A stretch of 64,000 nucleotides of DNA from Brachyhypopomus gauderio (Eukaryota; Chordata; Actinopteri; Gymnotiformes; Hypopomidae), in the NCBI RefSeq assembly GCF_052324685.1, contig NC_135220.1, forward strand, positions 7,895,320 to 7,959,319, in the 5' to 3' direction. Below, one piece after another: positions 34,790 to 46,839 of this stretch. Both the position numbers and the translations under genes were made by a program. How positions within the stretch are numbered: position 1 is the stretch's first letter; every line of letters starts with the position of its first letter. The notes under the pieces were generated by a model. It searched no databases, was not told where the DNA came from, and saw only the letters and a list, made by a program, of their open reading frames with translations.

Positions 34790-35737
34790 ATGTGTGTGCA
34801 TGCATGTGTGAGTGTATGTGCCTGTATGCATATGTATACACAGGATCACACTTTCTACTGAACATGTCTTAAAGATGCGGAGTTAAAAATTCTACAGTTA
34901 CTGGATTTCTAGTTGTGTCTGCCTTCTATTTGTCTCTCTCACTCTGTCTGCCTTCTTTCTGTCTCTCTATTGCTCTCTCACACACAGACGTGCTGGACAC
35001 ATGCATGCTCTGTAAAATTGGAGCGGGGCGAGGCAATAATGAGAGGTATGGATGGATGATGGGCTGGGCGGACTTGCCCAGGGAGGCCAAGCCATAGGGT
35101 GTCTCCTCTAGACCCTGATTGCCTGCTACTTCATTACTCTCTACTGGAAGGGAGTTTCTTTTTGATCACTGAGACTAGTGAAAACATAGGTAAGATTTGT
35201 TGTTTTCATACTTTGCAAAACAATTTGCAAAATATAGTTAAGACTAGTGTCTCTTCAGCTAACGTCTACCATATAGTCTGTATCATATGTTGCAAGGAGT
35301 TCTCAATACTGAAAAGGTACTCCTTCATTTGACTGCTTTAGGGTACAGAAAGAATGGTGATCATATTTAGGGTACAGGCAGAACAGTGATCATATTTAGG
35401 GTACAGACAGAATAGTTATCATCTTCTGAAGGGATTGTTTATAGTAGCTTTTCTGGCTGTGGATTTATCAGGATCTGTTTGCACTTCTTATTTACAGTAG
35501 TAAGTCAGGCAAAGTTTCCGTTGATCACTTTGTTAATTTCACATGTGTTCTTGGTTTCTCTGTGAACACGTCTGGTAAAGAGTCATTTGATGTAACTCAG
35601 GGTGTTTGTGTGCGCACAATTAACCAGGGTCATCAGCGCCCCATATCTGTGGTCATCTACCTGGTACTTAGTTGAAATGTATCAGCTTACAGTAGTGAGG
35701 CTTTCGGCACTCTAAACACTTAGTGTGAGCAGCCATA

Positions 35738-35957
35738 GTAGGCTGAGGTGGGTGTTTGTCCTCAGCTGTATGGTGTTTATGGTAGGCTGAGGTGGGTTCT
35801 TGTCCTCAACTCTATGGTGTTTACAGTGGGCTGAGGTGTGTGTTTGTCCTCAGCTCTATGGTGTTTATGGTAGGCTGAGGTGGGTTCTTGTCCTCAGCTC
35901 TATGGTGTTTACAGTGGGCTGAGGTGTGTGTTTGTTCTCAGCTCTATGGTGTTTACA
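35738..35957. repeat. Minisatellite, 44-bp unit, five copies
   Basis: Five tandem copies of a 44-bp unit beginning GTAGGCTGAGGTG or GTGGGCTGAGGTG and ending TATGGTGTTTA. Alternate units share variants, so an 88-bp dimer is visible. A diverged partial sixth copy follows. Confidence 0.92.
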
Positions 35958-38331
35958 GTGAGCTAAGGTGTTTGTTGAGAGACGCTTCTGAGATCACCAG
36001 GCTGTTCTAGGGAAGACCTAAATGCAGACAGCATGTTTCAACGGGGATGAAATATTGTACTAATGAGGTTTCTGACAGGAAGATAAGGAAGCACTGTGAG
36101 TTTAAATGCTGTCAAGTGAGACATTTTAAGCAATGTATGTCATTTGTCTAGAAGGAATGGCCCTGTTTTCTTACATCTCTAATGGTCAAGTATTGAAGGA
36201 TCAGAAAAGGCAAGTGTGCAAATAACTGCCCTGCCAACTGATACAGTCTGTCCTGGGTCATCTAAAGGTCCACTGAGGTTAGCGACTCCGAGTTTGAAAG
36301 GTGGTTCCTTATGGTAAAGTAAGAGGATTTGTGGCAGTGTGTCTCTTCATGAGTTCTTTTGAAGTCTCGACTACCTATCTGAAACAGGATTTGGGAGCAC
36401 CAAAAATAATAGAAAAATCACATGCAAAGACCACGAGAAGATGTGAACAGAGCCTAATGCTAAGTCTCACTGTTTGAATAAGTTCTTTAAGAAATTATTC
36501 TAGATACCCTACAATATAGCCAGACACTAAATCTTTGATGTCCCAATGTTTCGCAAGTTTGGAAGTTTCTTTTTTCTTCCCAGGTTTTTTGGAACATGAA
36601 GTAAAAGGGGAACAGAAGCAACTTTTGATTGCTCCCTGCAATCAGAGTTTGCTCCAGACATAATAATGACATAATTGCAGCCATAGAGATTTTTATCAAG
36701 CAAACCCTCAGGGTCATGTCCTGAGAGTGGCTTTGGTATATATACAGCAGCATGGACATATGCTCAACACAGTCCCACTCTAATCTCTCCCTGGAGGTTT
36801 CAACTATAATGCTTTGACTTAGCTAAGACAGTTAGTGATTGCTTGCATATGGCTTCATATGTGCTAGCCATGATGCAGAACTGACATCTGTAACCTTGTC
36901 TTCATTAACTTGTAGCTCATTATTTTGGCACCATCTACAGGAGCTGGAAAGCATCCATCATGCCTTTGGATCATTTTGAAGAAAAGAGAAGTTAAAGAAA
37001 TTATACATGCCATGTGTACAAAGACAATTATAATTCAGAACTTCATTGGACATGCATTTCCTACAGTTCCTACAGAACTGTCTAAAATCTAAGACCTTAC
37101 CCTAACCCTAACCCTCACCCATTTTGCTGCAGAAAGACATGAGCATTGATCCCGTTATTCGGACTCCACCTCCCAGCTGGTCCCACATTGAAGGAGGTCT
37201 AGCAGCCCTTTATCTTCTTATTCACTTCAACATGAACTCTTCTTGTAATACATTGTTTGATCTTGCAGATTAAAATGTATATATTTTATGCAATGGAGTA
37301 AAAATAAGATTTTTTTTTTAATGTGGGGTAGAAATGGGGCTATTAGAGAAACACTTTTAAATGTTGTTTTGTTATTGTTTTAAAATATAAACTCAACAGT
37401 ACTTCTTTAATTCTTAGGAGGGTTCCTCTAAGAGTCCATCTAGTCAAGTCAGGTCAAATATATTTATATAGAGCCTTTTTACCTTTTTATAGAGCCTTTT
37501 TATATAGAGCCTTTTTATTTATATAGAGCCTTTTTGTCACAAAGCAGCTTTACAATTGTATGGGTCCATCTAACAAAAACAAAGTATTTTGAAATGTATT
37601 AATGAGTAAAAAAATCCAATAATTAATAATACAGTTTAACACATCTTACAAGCGAGGATTCGTGTCATAATTCAAGGCACCAAACAGTGCACCTGTTATG
37701 GGACTGAAGTATAATCTTATTGAAGGAAATGGCCCCCTCTTCCTCTTTATTTCCAAACTTAATCTGTCTATATATGGAGCAGTGAAATGTTCAGCTAGTT
37801 CCTGATTTGGGTGTAGTGTGTAATTAGGGAAATACCCCAAGTTAGGTCATGCATGCAAGAAAAAGTGGAGTTTAGGTAGTGGAGTAGTTTTTGTGTGTGT
37901 GAGATTGTGTGTTCTGCCTAGATGCCATGTTGTGGCTGTGTGGGTTCCTGGCATGCTGATTTGTGACTTAAGAAAAAATCACATTGCCAGGGATTACCAC
38001 ACTGCCACAGCCTTACCAACTGTTCCCAGATCTGTAGCATAAAAACTATTTGGAAGAACATCAGGACTCCGAAACACTAAATAAATAAACTGCTAATGTT
38101 CACCTTTCTGAGTGGGTGCAGAGCTTGGCTGATTGGTGAACAGCTGTTGTTTTCTCCTTTGTTCACAGTGGCTAAGTTCATCACCTGTTAAGAAACCAAG
38201 AATAGGAGCAATTTCTTCAACCACTGGGTTAATGTCTCATATATGCTGAAGCCAAGAAGACAGAAGGTCCACCATTATGACAGGCCACAGCTGCTAAACA
38301 CATTTCATATAGGAATAAATACATCAAACAC
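35958..38331. other. No gene seen; one LINE-tail-like scrap
   Basis: There is no convincing coding frame. A short telomere-like run (CCCTAACCCTAACCCT) lies at about 37,100. At 37,445-37,560 a block of repeated TATATAGAGCCTTTTT motifs followed by TCACAAAGCAGCTTTACAA resembles the LINE 3' tail at 29.1 kb. Confidence 0.5.
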
Positions 38332-38455
38332 TAACCCTATCAAAACACAAGCTACCATCCAACAATAACCCTATCAAAAAGTAAGCTACTATCTAATGCT
38401 AACCCTATCAAAACACAAGCTACTGTCCAATGCTAACCCTATCAAAACACAAGCT
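38332..38455. repeat. Minisatellite, 34-bp unit, split by a transposon
   Basis: About 3.6 copies of TAACCCTATCAAAACACAAG plus CTACTATCCAATGC. The fourth copy stops at AAGCT and resumes at AGCTACTATCAAAC (41,564), on the far side of the inserted element. The minisatellite was therefore the target. Confidence 0.85.
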
Positions 38456-38913
38456 CAGGGTTGCCAACTCTCGCAATGAGCGTGAGACACATGCATTTGA
38501 CTGTCTTCACACGCCATTCATCCGATTTCTCAAGCTGAAAAAAATCTAGTTTATTTATCTCTGATCTACATCTATGATTCAATGAGTTACTAGTTCGCTC
38601 TTGTGCCAACCACTGGTAATCGATCACTTTAGGCGCAGCATAGAGGAAACATATAATAATTAATGTGTCCATTTGACGACACCCACCCCCCCCCCCCCCC
38701 CGCCCAATTACATTAGATTAGATTCAACTTTATTGTCACTGTGCAATTACAAGTACGCGCCAATGAAATGTGGTTGGCATCTAACCAGAGTGCAATAGAA
38801 AACATTATTTACAGAAAGTGCGGTAGTGCTGATTCGTAAATATAAATGTACAATTGAATGTGATACAGAATATAATACAGTTATATGGTATATACAGTAA
38901 TATAGTCTGTGTA

Positions 38914-40127
38914 TAGGGCTGGGTATCGATCCAAATTCCAAGAATCTATCCGATTCCGATTCTGAAGATTGAGAATCGATTTATTTCGATTTAATCCGAT
39001 TTAATCAATTCGATCCGATTCGATCCAATTCGGGGTTTAGTGTTATTAAAAATGTATTTGAGCTGTTTCCTGACTATGTACAAAAGCAACATGTTAAAAC
39101 TAATATTATATCGATATTAATCAGCAAATAGTTACTGGTAGTTGGTAGTTACTGATGGCTGGAAGACTGGTGAAAAGGGTCATCATAAATCTACCTTCAA
39201 GAAAGGTAATCCAGGACAATAAACAGAGGACATCTTTGAGGTGTCTATATCTGCAACAGTGGACTCCTACTGGGACACTAACCAGTGCATTATTATTATG
39301 ATTGAAATAATTAAGAATTCACTCAAAAGCTGTTGCTACCAAATGCATTTTTATTTTAAAAGTGCTCACACTTAATAAACTGAAAGTATAAAATGTAAAC
39401 GTGTATTTTTCTTTAAAGTGCGAATATAAGAACAGAACTGTCATGTTACGGTCCCCGACCCCTCCCTGTTGGGCGTGTGTTAACGTTGTCTGCGTCTACT
39501 CGTCTGCGTCGGTAGATCTCCGTGGGTGCGTCTTGTGATAATCCGTGTCACCCAGAGACCATACAGTCACTGGTCTCACCTGTGGCCCTCGTCATCACAT
39601 GGAGTTTATGTGGTTTGTCCATTTAATGTGCGTTCGCGCAGCGTCCTGTGCTTGTCGTTGTTTGAGTCACACATGTTATATGTAAACGTGTTTTATGTGC
39701 GCTGTCTGCGATTCGGTAAATGTAATAAACGTAACGATTTGGAAAGTGCAAAGGATTCTGTCTCGTCCATCGCCTTGCGCCCAATGTTACAAGAACATTT
39801 TTAACTTTTTTAAACTGTAAAAACACTGGGTAAACTGTCAGTGACATGGACTAACTGTAAATAGTCACTGACACTGGATAAACTGTCCTTCTGCTTTTAG
39901 ATTGCCGATTTGACTATCGTCGTTACCGTCAGTGTCCGACGCCATGTTGTTTTACAGCTAGTTAGACCGAGCACGCCTGCGTGAATTCAGTGACGAGGCG
40001 GGGGTAAAAGTTCAATTAAAAAAAATAAAAAAAAAAAAATCGATCTTTGGACATACGAATCGATTATCAGATCATCATATGCGAATCGATTCTGAATCGG
40101 AAAATCGATTTTTTCAACACAGGCCTA
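38914..40127. mobile_element. Non-autonomous hAT element
   Basis: A perfect 8-bp target duplication TCTGTGTA lies at 38,906-38,913 and 40,128-40,135. Ends are TAGGGCTGGG and CACAGGCCTA, with sub-terminal arms rich in ATCGATT/AATCGAT motifs in opposite orientation. This is the hAT pattern. It has no coding capacity and is itself split by a solo LTR. Confidence 0.88.
39439..39791. mobile_element. Solo LTR, 353 bp
   Basis: Begins TGTCATGTTACGG, ends CCCAATGTTACA, and has a perfect 5-bp duplication AGAAC on each side (39,434-39,438 and 39,792-39,796). An AATAAA lies near its end on the plus strand, suggesting plus orientation. It is CpG-rich compared with the surrounding hAT element. The LTR family is not identified. 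Confidence 0.8.
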
Positions 40128-41567
40128 TCTGTGTAATATACAGCAGAGCAGTAGGCTACTATGACTTGGTTATAGGTATGTTAACAGTGCATAGGAGGTG
40201 CAGAGAAAGGTTGTGCAATGTTGTGTGCCATTTAAAGTGACTGTGCAGTGTTCATGAGGATAACCGCTTCAGGAAAGAAACTCTTCCTTAGCCTGCTGGT
40301 GCGGGAACGGATGTTCCGGTAACGCCTGCCAGATGGTAAGAGGCTGAAGAGTCTGTGGCTTGGGTGGGTAACATCCTTGATGATGTTTCTCGCCCTGCCC
40401 AGGCTGCGTTTGCGGTGGATATCCTCCATTGTGGGTAGGTCAGTGCCAATGATGCAGTGAGCAGCCAGGTGAGCTTTCTTGAGGCTGCGAAGAAAGTAGA
40501 GGCGCTGCCGTGCCTTTTTGATGAGGACAGAGGAGTTCAAGGACCAGGTGAGGTCATTGGAGATGTGGAGTCTGAGAAACTTGAAGCTGGACACGTGGTC
40601 CACTGCAGCTCCGCTTATGACGATGGGGGCATGTGCTTGTTTCCTCGTCCGCCTGAAGTCTATGATGAGCTCCTTTGTTTTGTGTGTGTTGAGTGTCAGG
40701 TTGTTGTCATGGCACCATGAGGACAAGTGCTGTACTTCGTCCCTGTAGGCTGTCTCATCATTGTCTGTGATCAGGCCTATCACTGTGGTGTCATCCACAA
40801 ACTTCACTATGGTGTTTGAACCATGAACCGGTACACAGTCATGGGTGAAGAGGGAGTACAGTATCGGGCTCAGAACACAGCCTTGTGGAACGCCAGTGTT
40901 TATGGTGATGTGTGGGGAGTGCAGGTGCCTAGTTTAACGGACTGGAGTCTGTTGGTCAGAAAGTCAGAAATCCAATTACAAAGTGATGTGCTGATGCCCA
41001 GATGGTTGAGCTTGGTAATCAGCAAGGATGGAATCACCGTGTTGAATGCCAAACTGAAATCGATAAAGAGCATTCTCACATATGAGTTCTGACAGTCCAG
41101 GTGGGTCAGTGCAGTGTGTAGTGCTGTGGAGATAGCGTCCTCAGTGGATCTTTTGCTGCGATATGCGAACTGGTGTGGGTCCAGCGTAGCAGGCAAGAGG
41201 GTTTTCAAATGAGAGAGAACTAGTCTTTCAAAGCACTTGGAAATGATTGGGGTGAGTGCAACAGGTCGGAAGTCATTCAAGACCGAGGCAGTTGAGTGTT
41301 TTGGCACTGGCACAATGGTGGGATGGTTGCTTGGGCCAGTGAGACATTGAAAATGTGCGCAAAGACACCTGAGAGTTCCTTGGGGCAAGCTCGTAGGACA
41401 CGGCCAGGTACAGGTAAATAAACATATAATTAATGTGTCCATTTGATGACACCCCCCCCCCCCCCCCCCAGCCAAATAAACATATAGTAATTAATGTGTT
41501 CATTTGACACCCCCCCAAATCAAATCTCATTCCTAGTGATTTTGAAAAGTTGGCAACCCTGCGAGCT

Positions 41568-43015
41568 ACTATCAAACACTTACTGTGTCATATCAAATGT
41601 TCAAGGCCTGGTCATGATTAAGCACCTTGGCCAATAAATGAAGCAACAGCTTCATTATGGAAGGGGCAAGCATGAATTTCAGATGCTGTTTCATAACAAA
41701 ATTCTTGAGACATCCAGCTGACAGTATATGCTTTTCAAACAGTGGGAATTGTAATGTGAAACATTTCCACATGTGTAGATTTGCTGAAATGTAAGAAATC
41801 TTGCTACTATGTCGCTACTGATTTTCTTTTTTATTTACTCAAATCTAGTATAGTATGGTGTCATTAACTATCAGGATGCTTATGAAATATTAGTGCTAGT
41901 AATATAACAAACTGTAGAAGACTGCTGGACTGTTAGACTGACAATTAAATTGTCCTTTTACAGTGGAAAATATGGTTTGCAACAAATATGCACAGCCAAA
42001 ACTGTTAATAAAGCAGAACACGCTGAGAAATAAAAAAAAGACTGGTGCCCCCATGTGGCGCCCTCTAGTGTATGTCTGGTTAAATACATTTGTCCACGTG
42101 TGCAGCTGTTCATGGTCAGTGACGATCCTGTGATCTTTTCCGCTGGACCTGGCCTCCGGTGCCTTCTGATCTGATATCAGTTTTACTAGAACACTGGCTC
42201 AGTTCAGCAGGAACGGGAGCATGGCCCATTATACAAAACAGAACTCCCAAACAACAGTCTACAGTTTTAATTCACTGTATTAGAAATTACAGATGTCTAG
42301 TTCATGTATAGTTTGCAACAACCTTCAGACAATAGCAGTAATATAAGACACTAATGGGATGATTATATTCCAAGATACTCAAGTAGTAACATATTTTACT
42401 ATGTCCCCCAATTTTAATGTATTGTAATGGTGATTGTATTGTATTTCCTAGAGTTTATTGCACTGAATATTGTGTGCTCCAAATCGGCAGATTGCAGCTG
42501 CTGTAATTGATATGAGGGGAGATGCTTCACAAACACGGTTGAGCACGAGCTAACAACTGTTCAGAAAAATTTGAATTCATACATCAACTGAAGTAGAGAT
42601 GGCCACAATGCTTTTGGGGCTTTGTTAAGTAACTTTAAAAAAGATTAATATTATTGTAGGCACACCCTCTTACAAACGAACATTGTTTGTAACCGTTTCC
42701 AAACAAATTTAATGTGGAGTGCAAGCTTTATGATACGTGGTGACAGACAGGGCTCAAATACTCTACGGTGGCTGAGAAAGCCCATCATGCTGCAAAATCA
42801 TATACATAGCAAATCATATACAGCATAACCAATATAAACATGCAGAACATAAATAAGCTTGTTTACATCCTGTATTTCTGAATTTACAGCGTATTTCCAA
42901 AATTTTGTGTACGCGTTGATATTTTGATTAATTTGCAGCATGTTTTTATTTTGCAGCTTGATCGGCTTTCTTGGCCACCATAGGCTCAATGGTTATCTGT
43001 CATCAGTAGTCATCT
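41568..43015. other. No gene seen
   Basis: A/T-rich sequence without credible exons. A short motif GGCGCCCTCTAGTG at about 42,058 is common in vertebrate repeats but too short to classify. Confidence 0.5.
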
Positions 43016-43110
43016 TTCTACACCATCAACCACAACATCCTACTAGATAAGCTAGAGACATTAGCATAAGAGGTCAAGCACTCTCCTGGTTCAAATCCTA
43101 GATCCTTCGT
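43016..43110 (+). mobile_element. LINE RT scrap
   Basis: The plus strand reads TINHNILLDKLETL and then, one frame over, SIRGQALSWFKS. This is the DTINHNILL...LSWFKSYL region of L2/Rex1-type reverse transcriptases. One base is missing between the two parts. Confidence 0.65.
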
Positions 43111-43256
43111 CCTCAGAGCCATAAGGCTCCTCATCTCTTCACAGGGGCCAGAAGAGAAGAGGGAGGAGGAGAGATGAGGAATGAATCTGAATCTCATGTT
43201 AAATCATGAATCATTGGTTTTACATTTAGTGTTAAATCATGAATAATTGGTCTTAC

Positions 43257-43898
43257 TCAGAGCCTGCCCTGACCAATGTGGTGTCCTAGGCGAGATTTTG
43301 GTTGGTGCCCCCTGCATCATCAATCATTGTGTTGATTGTGTCACTATTAAAGAAACAAATAAAAAGCAAATGACTTAATTACCATATAACAAGCAATAAA
43401 TATAAAGGTGTTGCACAAAAAATATTTTAAAACAATTTTACATAACGTAGTGCAGAGAACAACTTTTAAATATTAATAATAAATAAAAATAAATAAAAAA
43501 ACAACTACCACCAGCGCAAATCAGGGCAATTTGCCTACTGCAACATTATTATTTCAAAAGTGCATCTGCAATGAACAGAGTTAATATATATTTATTTTAA
43601 AACTTGCTGAGCTAAGCTAATCATAGCACCTATTAGGATTGGGCAGTATGATGACAGTGGCGGTTTTCACCAAGATCATGCAGAGGGGGAAAAGCCACAA
43701 TGACGATTGAGTGTTAGTTGTGAGTCAAGCGAGCTGGTTTCAAAGAAAAACACAACAGGTACAGATTGGCAACATTTTGGATTTGTTTCAAATTGTTTCA
43801 ATTTGTTTAAAAAAAAAAACGCATCCACGCGAGCGCTCCCCTGAACAGACGGCGCCCTTTGCATTTGCCTATGTCACCTAATGGAAGGGCCGGCCCTG
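43257..43898. mobile_element. Non-autonomous hAT element, about 640 bp
   Basis: Ends are CAGAGCCTGCCCTG and GGGCCGGCCCTG, an imperfect inverted repeat. An 8-bp duplication GGTCTTAC flanks both sides (43,249-43,256 and 43,899-43,906). Inside is A/T-rich with an A-run at 43,810. No transposase frame. The right arm (GCATCCACGCGAGCGCT) is shared with the small element at 44,096. Confidence 0.82.
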
Positions 43899-44055
43899 GG
43901 TCTTACCACAAAGCAGGTTCTTCACAATGCTCCCTCACCTCTCTGTGTTAAGTGCTTAAGTGATAATTCATTGACAATAATTATTAATCACTTTGAATTA
44001 TATATGGCTACAGTTAACTTACCTCTGAAAAAAACTCGATCTCTCCCTAGATCTC

Positions 44056-44620
44056 TTGAATGCAATCTATACTTCCGGAATATATCAGAGGGCTCCAGGG
44101 CCTTCCATTAGGAGACATAGGCAAATGCTATGGGCGCCGTCTGTTCAGGGGGGCGCTCGCGTGGATGCGTTTTTTTTTTTTTTTTTTACGCATCTGGAGG
44201 GCTCTGTCCTCAGTTCAGTCTGTCTTTGAGAGACAGAAAAATGAAGAGTCAGTCAGTAGAATGCTTCAACAGAATTTTGTTTCTGTACTGCTTTGTGCAA
44301 ACAACCATAGCTGGAGGGACTTAGCAGATCTTTATTTTCAATCTTTATGGATTTCAGTTTCCCTTTCACCCAATCTTTGACATCCAGTAACATTTGCAAA
44401 ATCCGCACGTTGTTCCACGTCACCTCTTTTGGCCAAATATTTAGGAGAAGTCTGGAGGTCCTGGAGAATATTCAGCAAGAGATCTTTGACAAGATACACC
44501 AGTGTAATACTACTCTCAACATCACCCCTTGTCATCATGCCATCTGTTGTCAGCAAATCAACTTCATGGCTCAAGGGAATTAGCAGATCTTTTGTACAAG
44601 CATATGAACATATCAGTGCT
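44056..44620 (-). repeat. Diverged solitary copy of the tRNA-array spacer repeat
   Basis: Read on the minus strand this follows the array spacer from ATATGTTCATATGCTTGTAC, through the GGTGACG/GGAACAACGT region, to CCGGAAGTATAGATTGC. The match covers about 0.5 kb with many substitutions. It carries neither tRNA gene nor the 0.3 kb that follows iMet in the array. It also lacks the short internal duplication found in most array units, so it keeps an older form. A 101-bp hAT element interrupts it. Confidence 0.85.
44096..44196. mobile_element. 101-bp hAT-derived insertion
   Basis: A perfect 8-bp duplication GAGGGCTC flanks it (44,088-44,095 and 44,197-44,204). The sequence is CAGGGCCTTCCATTAGGAGA followed by the GCGCTCGCGTGGATGCG arm and a T-run. 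This is the reverse complement of the right arm of the hAT element ending at 43,898. It is a tiny internally deleted relative that still moved. Confidence 0.85.
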
Positions 44621-44900
44621 TATGCTCCTCAGGTAGGTTGTGGTGTGGAGGAGAAAGAAGAAATCTGGAGAGAGTTAGATGAAGTTGTTTTGCAGGTTCC
44701 TAAAGAAGAGAGAGTGGTTATTGGAGCAGATTTAAATGGACATATTGGTGGAGGGAACAGTGGTGATGAGGTGGTGTTGGGTAGATACGGAAGGACAAAT
44801 TATGGTAGATTTTGCTAAAAGGATAAAGATGGCTGTAGTTTAACACTTACTTTAAGAAAAAGGAAGAGCACGGGGTAACATAAGAGTGGGGGAAGATGCT
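44612..44900 (+). mobile_element. RTE-like LINE endonuclease fragment
   Basis: The plus strand reads ISAYAPQVGCGVEEKEEIW, VPKEERVVIGADLNGHIGGG and VVLGRYGR. In shifted frames it continues MVDFAKRIKMAVV and NTYFKKKEEHGVT. This is the YAPQ...GDxNGHxG endonuclease block of RTE-type LINEs, also seen in craniofacial development protein 2-like genes. At least two frame breaks; no RT follows. Confidence 0.75.
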
Positions 44901-45303
44901 CAACCTTCCACACCAAAACGCTAACACTACTTTGAAAAGTAAAACTTTTTAAATGTTTTTCGATGAATTACTTGTTTAAATCTGATGTTACCTGAATAAT
45001 CTTTCATAAAATTAATGTGACTTTTTCCAAGTTGGCATCAGATACTGATATAGTCACAGTAAAAAATGTAAGAAAAAATAACTTCAAATGTAGTTTTTCA
45101 ACACTGGAACACAAGCGGTTTGGTTCTAAAAACTCTCATTAAGGAGCAGCCGTCTTGATCATTTTTGAACTTTGATTCCGGCATATGGGCCATGTTGATG
45201 AAGTCAGATGGTACATGCCCTTGCAAACTTATAAATTTGAATGTAGATAAAAATGGTTACACAAAATATATACTCAGATTAAAATAAAATTTATTGATAT
45301 GTT
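44901..45303. other. No gene seen
   Basis: A/T-rich sequence between the RTE scrap and the Gypsy LTR; no element ends or exons recognised. Confidence 0.5.
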
Positions 45304-46337
45304 TGTAACACAGGCAATGAGGTGTACCAATTTAGCCCAGGACAATCACAGCAACCTGGCAAAACCACCTCACACCGGTATACACCCCCAATCACTTGGG
45401 CAACCCTTCCCCACTCGCAGGGGTCTCAACTGAATGAGCAGAGACGGCAACCAAGTAGAGGGCAACAATAACAATGTTTATTTTAAAAGAAAAATAAACA
45501 AACAATCTCCAGGCTACTTTGGTGGGCACGCAACTCCAGTGGAGGGCTTCACCCTAAAACACGGACCAATAGTTCACAGCAAATTATTATGTGCAATAAA
45601 ACCACCACACTAATAAAGTCGAATACCCCCACACAACCACTGCAAACTATCACACAACCCCCACACTGTACCGCATTCCACCAACAGCACCTTTGGAGAA
45701 AATAAACAAAGAACGAAAAAACAACAACATTACTATCCAAGTTATTAAATGTCACAGAATAAAAGCTACAATTATTTATTCTAGTTAAAAATATACTCTT
45801 CCGTCAGCTTCCAATCTCACTTAGGAAGTGAGATTACTCAAGGCTCATGATACGACACCAATTGACATCAGAATACAGGGCAGAAATAATTGTCAATAAC
45901 AATAAAATTGTACCATACAAAGGACAAACAAGCGGACACAAAAAAAACAATATAACAAAACAGCGACTGGTGCTGATGTAAATTCAAACACTTGTTCACT
46001 GGGACCGGTCTATTGTCAGCAGGTAGTGCTATGGTATTCCTCTGCTAGGAATTCGTGTCTAATGAAATAAAAATTATATCAGTATGAATAAATCTAATAA
46101 TTACATTTACAGACACTACAAATTCCCAGCATACCAACCTAGAACGCGTCAGGCTTGTTACGACCGTCTTGTTTCCCCAATTCATAAAGTCTCTTGACAC
46201 TGTATTAAAAATGTGCTCTTCTAAAACTCTCTGGAACAGCTTTCGATCTATAAAACGTTAACCAACACATCAGTTTAGTAATATACAACCTTAGCAATAC
46301 TGCAAATCACTAAAGTGAACTTACTCCATAAAATCCA
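45304..46337 (-). mobile_element. Gypsy LTR (left, 3' side)
   Basis: About 1.03 kb, matching 53,751 onward at more than 99 percent by eye. Outer end TGTAACACAGGC on the plus strand, the complement of a normal CA end. Confidence 0.85.
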
Positions 46338-46839
46338 CAAGGGTCTGCACCACTGTGCTTGCCTTCTGATCTCGTGTTGAATAGGCCTGGGCAAACTTTG
46401 AGAATACATCAGTGACAATCAGCACATTCTCTCGACCATCACTAGATTTCTCCAATACAGTGAAATCAATAGCCACTATGTCTAATGGCTGTGAAGCCAA
46501 TAGGCTCCCCAAAAAAGTTCTTACCTTGGGCCGTACGGCTTTAGCTGCTATGCACCGGCCACACTAATTACACCATTTCTCTATATCCCGGCGCATCCAC
46601 GGCCAATAGCACCTTGTTTGTATGAGGGTTACAGTCCGCTCTGTCCCTTGGTGACCATGATTATCGTGGAGTGAAGTAAGCACTTCTGCATGCAGCACCT
46701 GGGGTAGCAGCAGCTGTAAACGCTCCCCTACACCGACTGGACTCCTAGTTACTCGATATAAAACCCCTTCCTTGTCTCGAACACTGTTCCACTGACGCAG
46801 CAACTCTAAAACCCGTCCACCTAACTGGGCTCTCTCCAT
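46321..46839 (-). mobile_element. Gypsy integrase region
   Basis: Contains the zinc-binding region (HDNHGHQGTERT, then CYWPWMRRDIEKWC) and the start of the catalytic core (PLDIVAIDFTVLEKS, VLIVTDVFSKFAQAY). In intact relatives this enzyme inserts the cDNA into the genome. Confidence 0.8.

Larger units (their letters stand above)
38703..41412 (-). mobile_element. LINE (CR1/Rex-like), 5' truncated, with RT
   Basis: The 3' end is the ATTAGATTAGATTCAACTTT block at 38,710. The minus strand encodes [22 protein letters not shown] and [15 protein letters not shown], then [13 protein letters not shown] (41,475-40,900). In another frame it continues with GVPQGCVLSPILYSL, the catalytic box as FVDDTTV (usually FADD), SWCHDNNLTLNTHKTKELII, and a C-terminal region to 40,232. 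One frame break lies near 40,905 and no endonuclease remains. A direct repeat (AATTAATGTGTCCATTTGA) flanks both ends as a likely target duplication. A hAT element splits its 3' UTR. Confidence 0.85.
38456..41561. mobile_element. TIR DNA transposon, outermost of a four-deep nest
   Basis: Starts CAGGGTTGCCAACT and ends with its inverse AGTTGGCAACCCTG. AGCT is repeated on both sides, and the target is the 34-bp minisatellite. Only short arms (38,456-38,700 and 41,410-41,561) belong to this element; the middle is a later LINE insertion. No transposase is visible. The superfamily is not assigned. Confidence 0.65.

Noticed and set aside
34594-34872. His/Thr- and Val/Cys-rich frames
   Set aside because: Translations of the (GT)n microsatellite on both strands.
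37095-37125. CCCTAACCCTAACCCT near 37.1 kb as a telomere or subtelomere sign
   Set aside because: Only about three repeats, in ordinary surroundings; similar short runs occur at 33,370 and in the 34-bp minisatellite.
39526-39847. Frames of 74-92 codons on both strands
   Set aside because: They fall within and just past the 353-bp solo LTR and show no protein-like features.
40457-41092. Plus-strand frames of 76-89 codons
   Set aside because: Antisense shadows of the LINE reverse transcriptase encoded on the minus strand.
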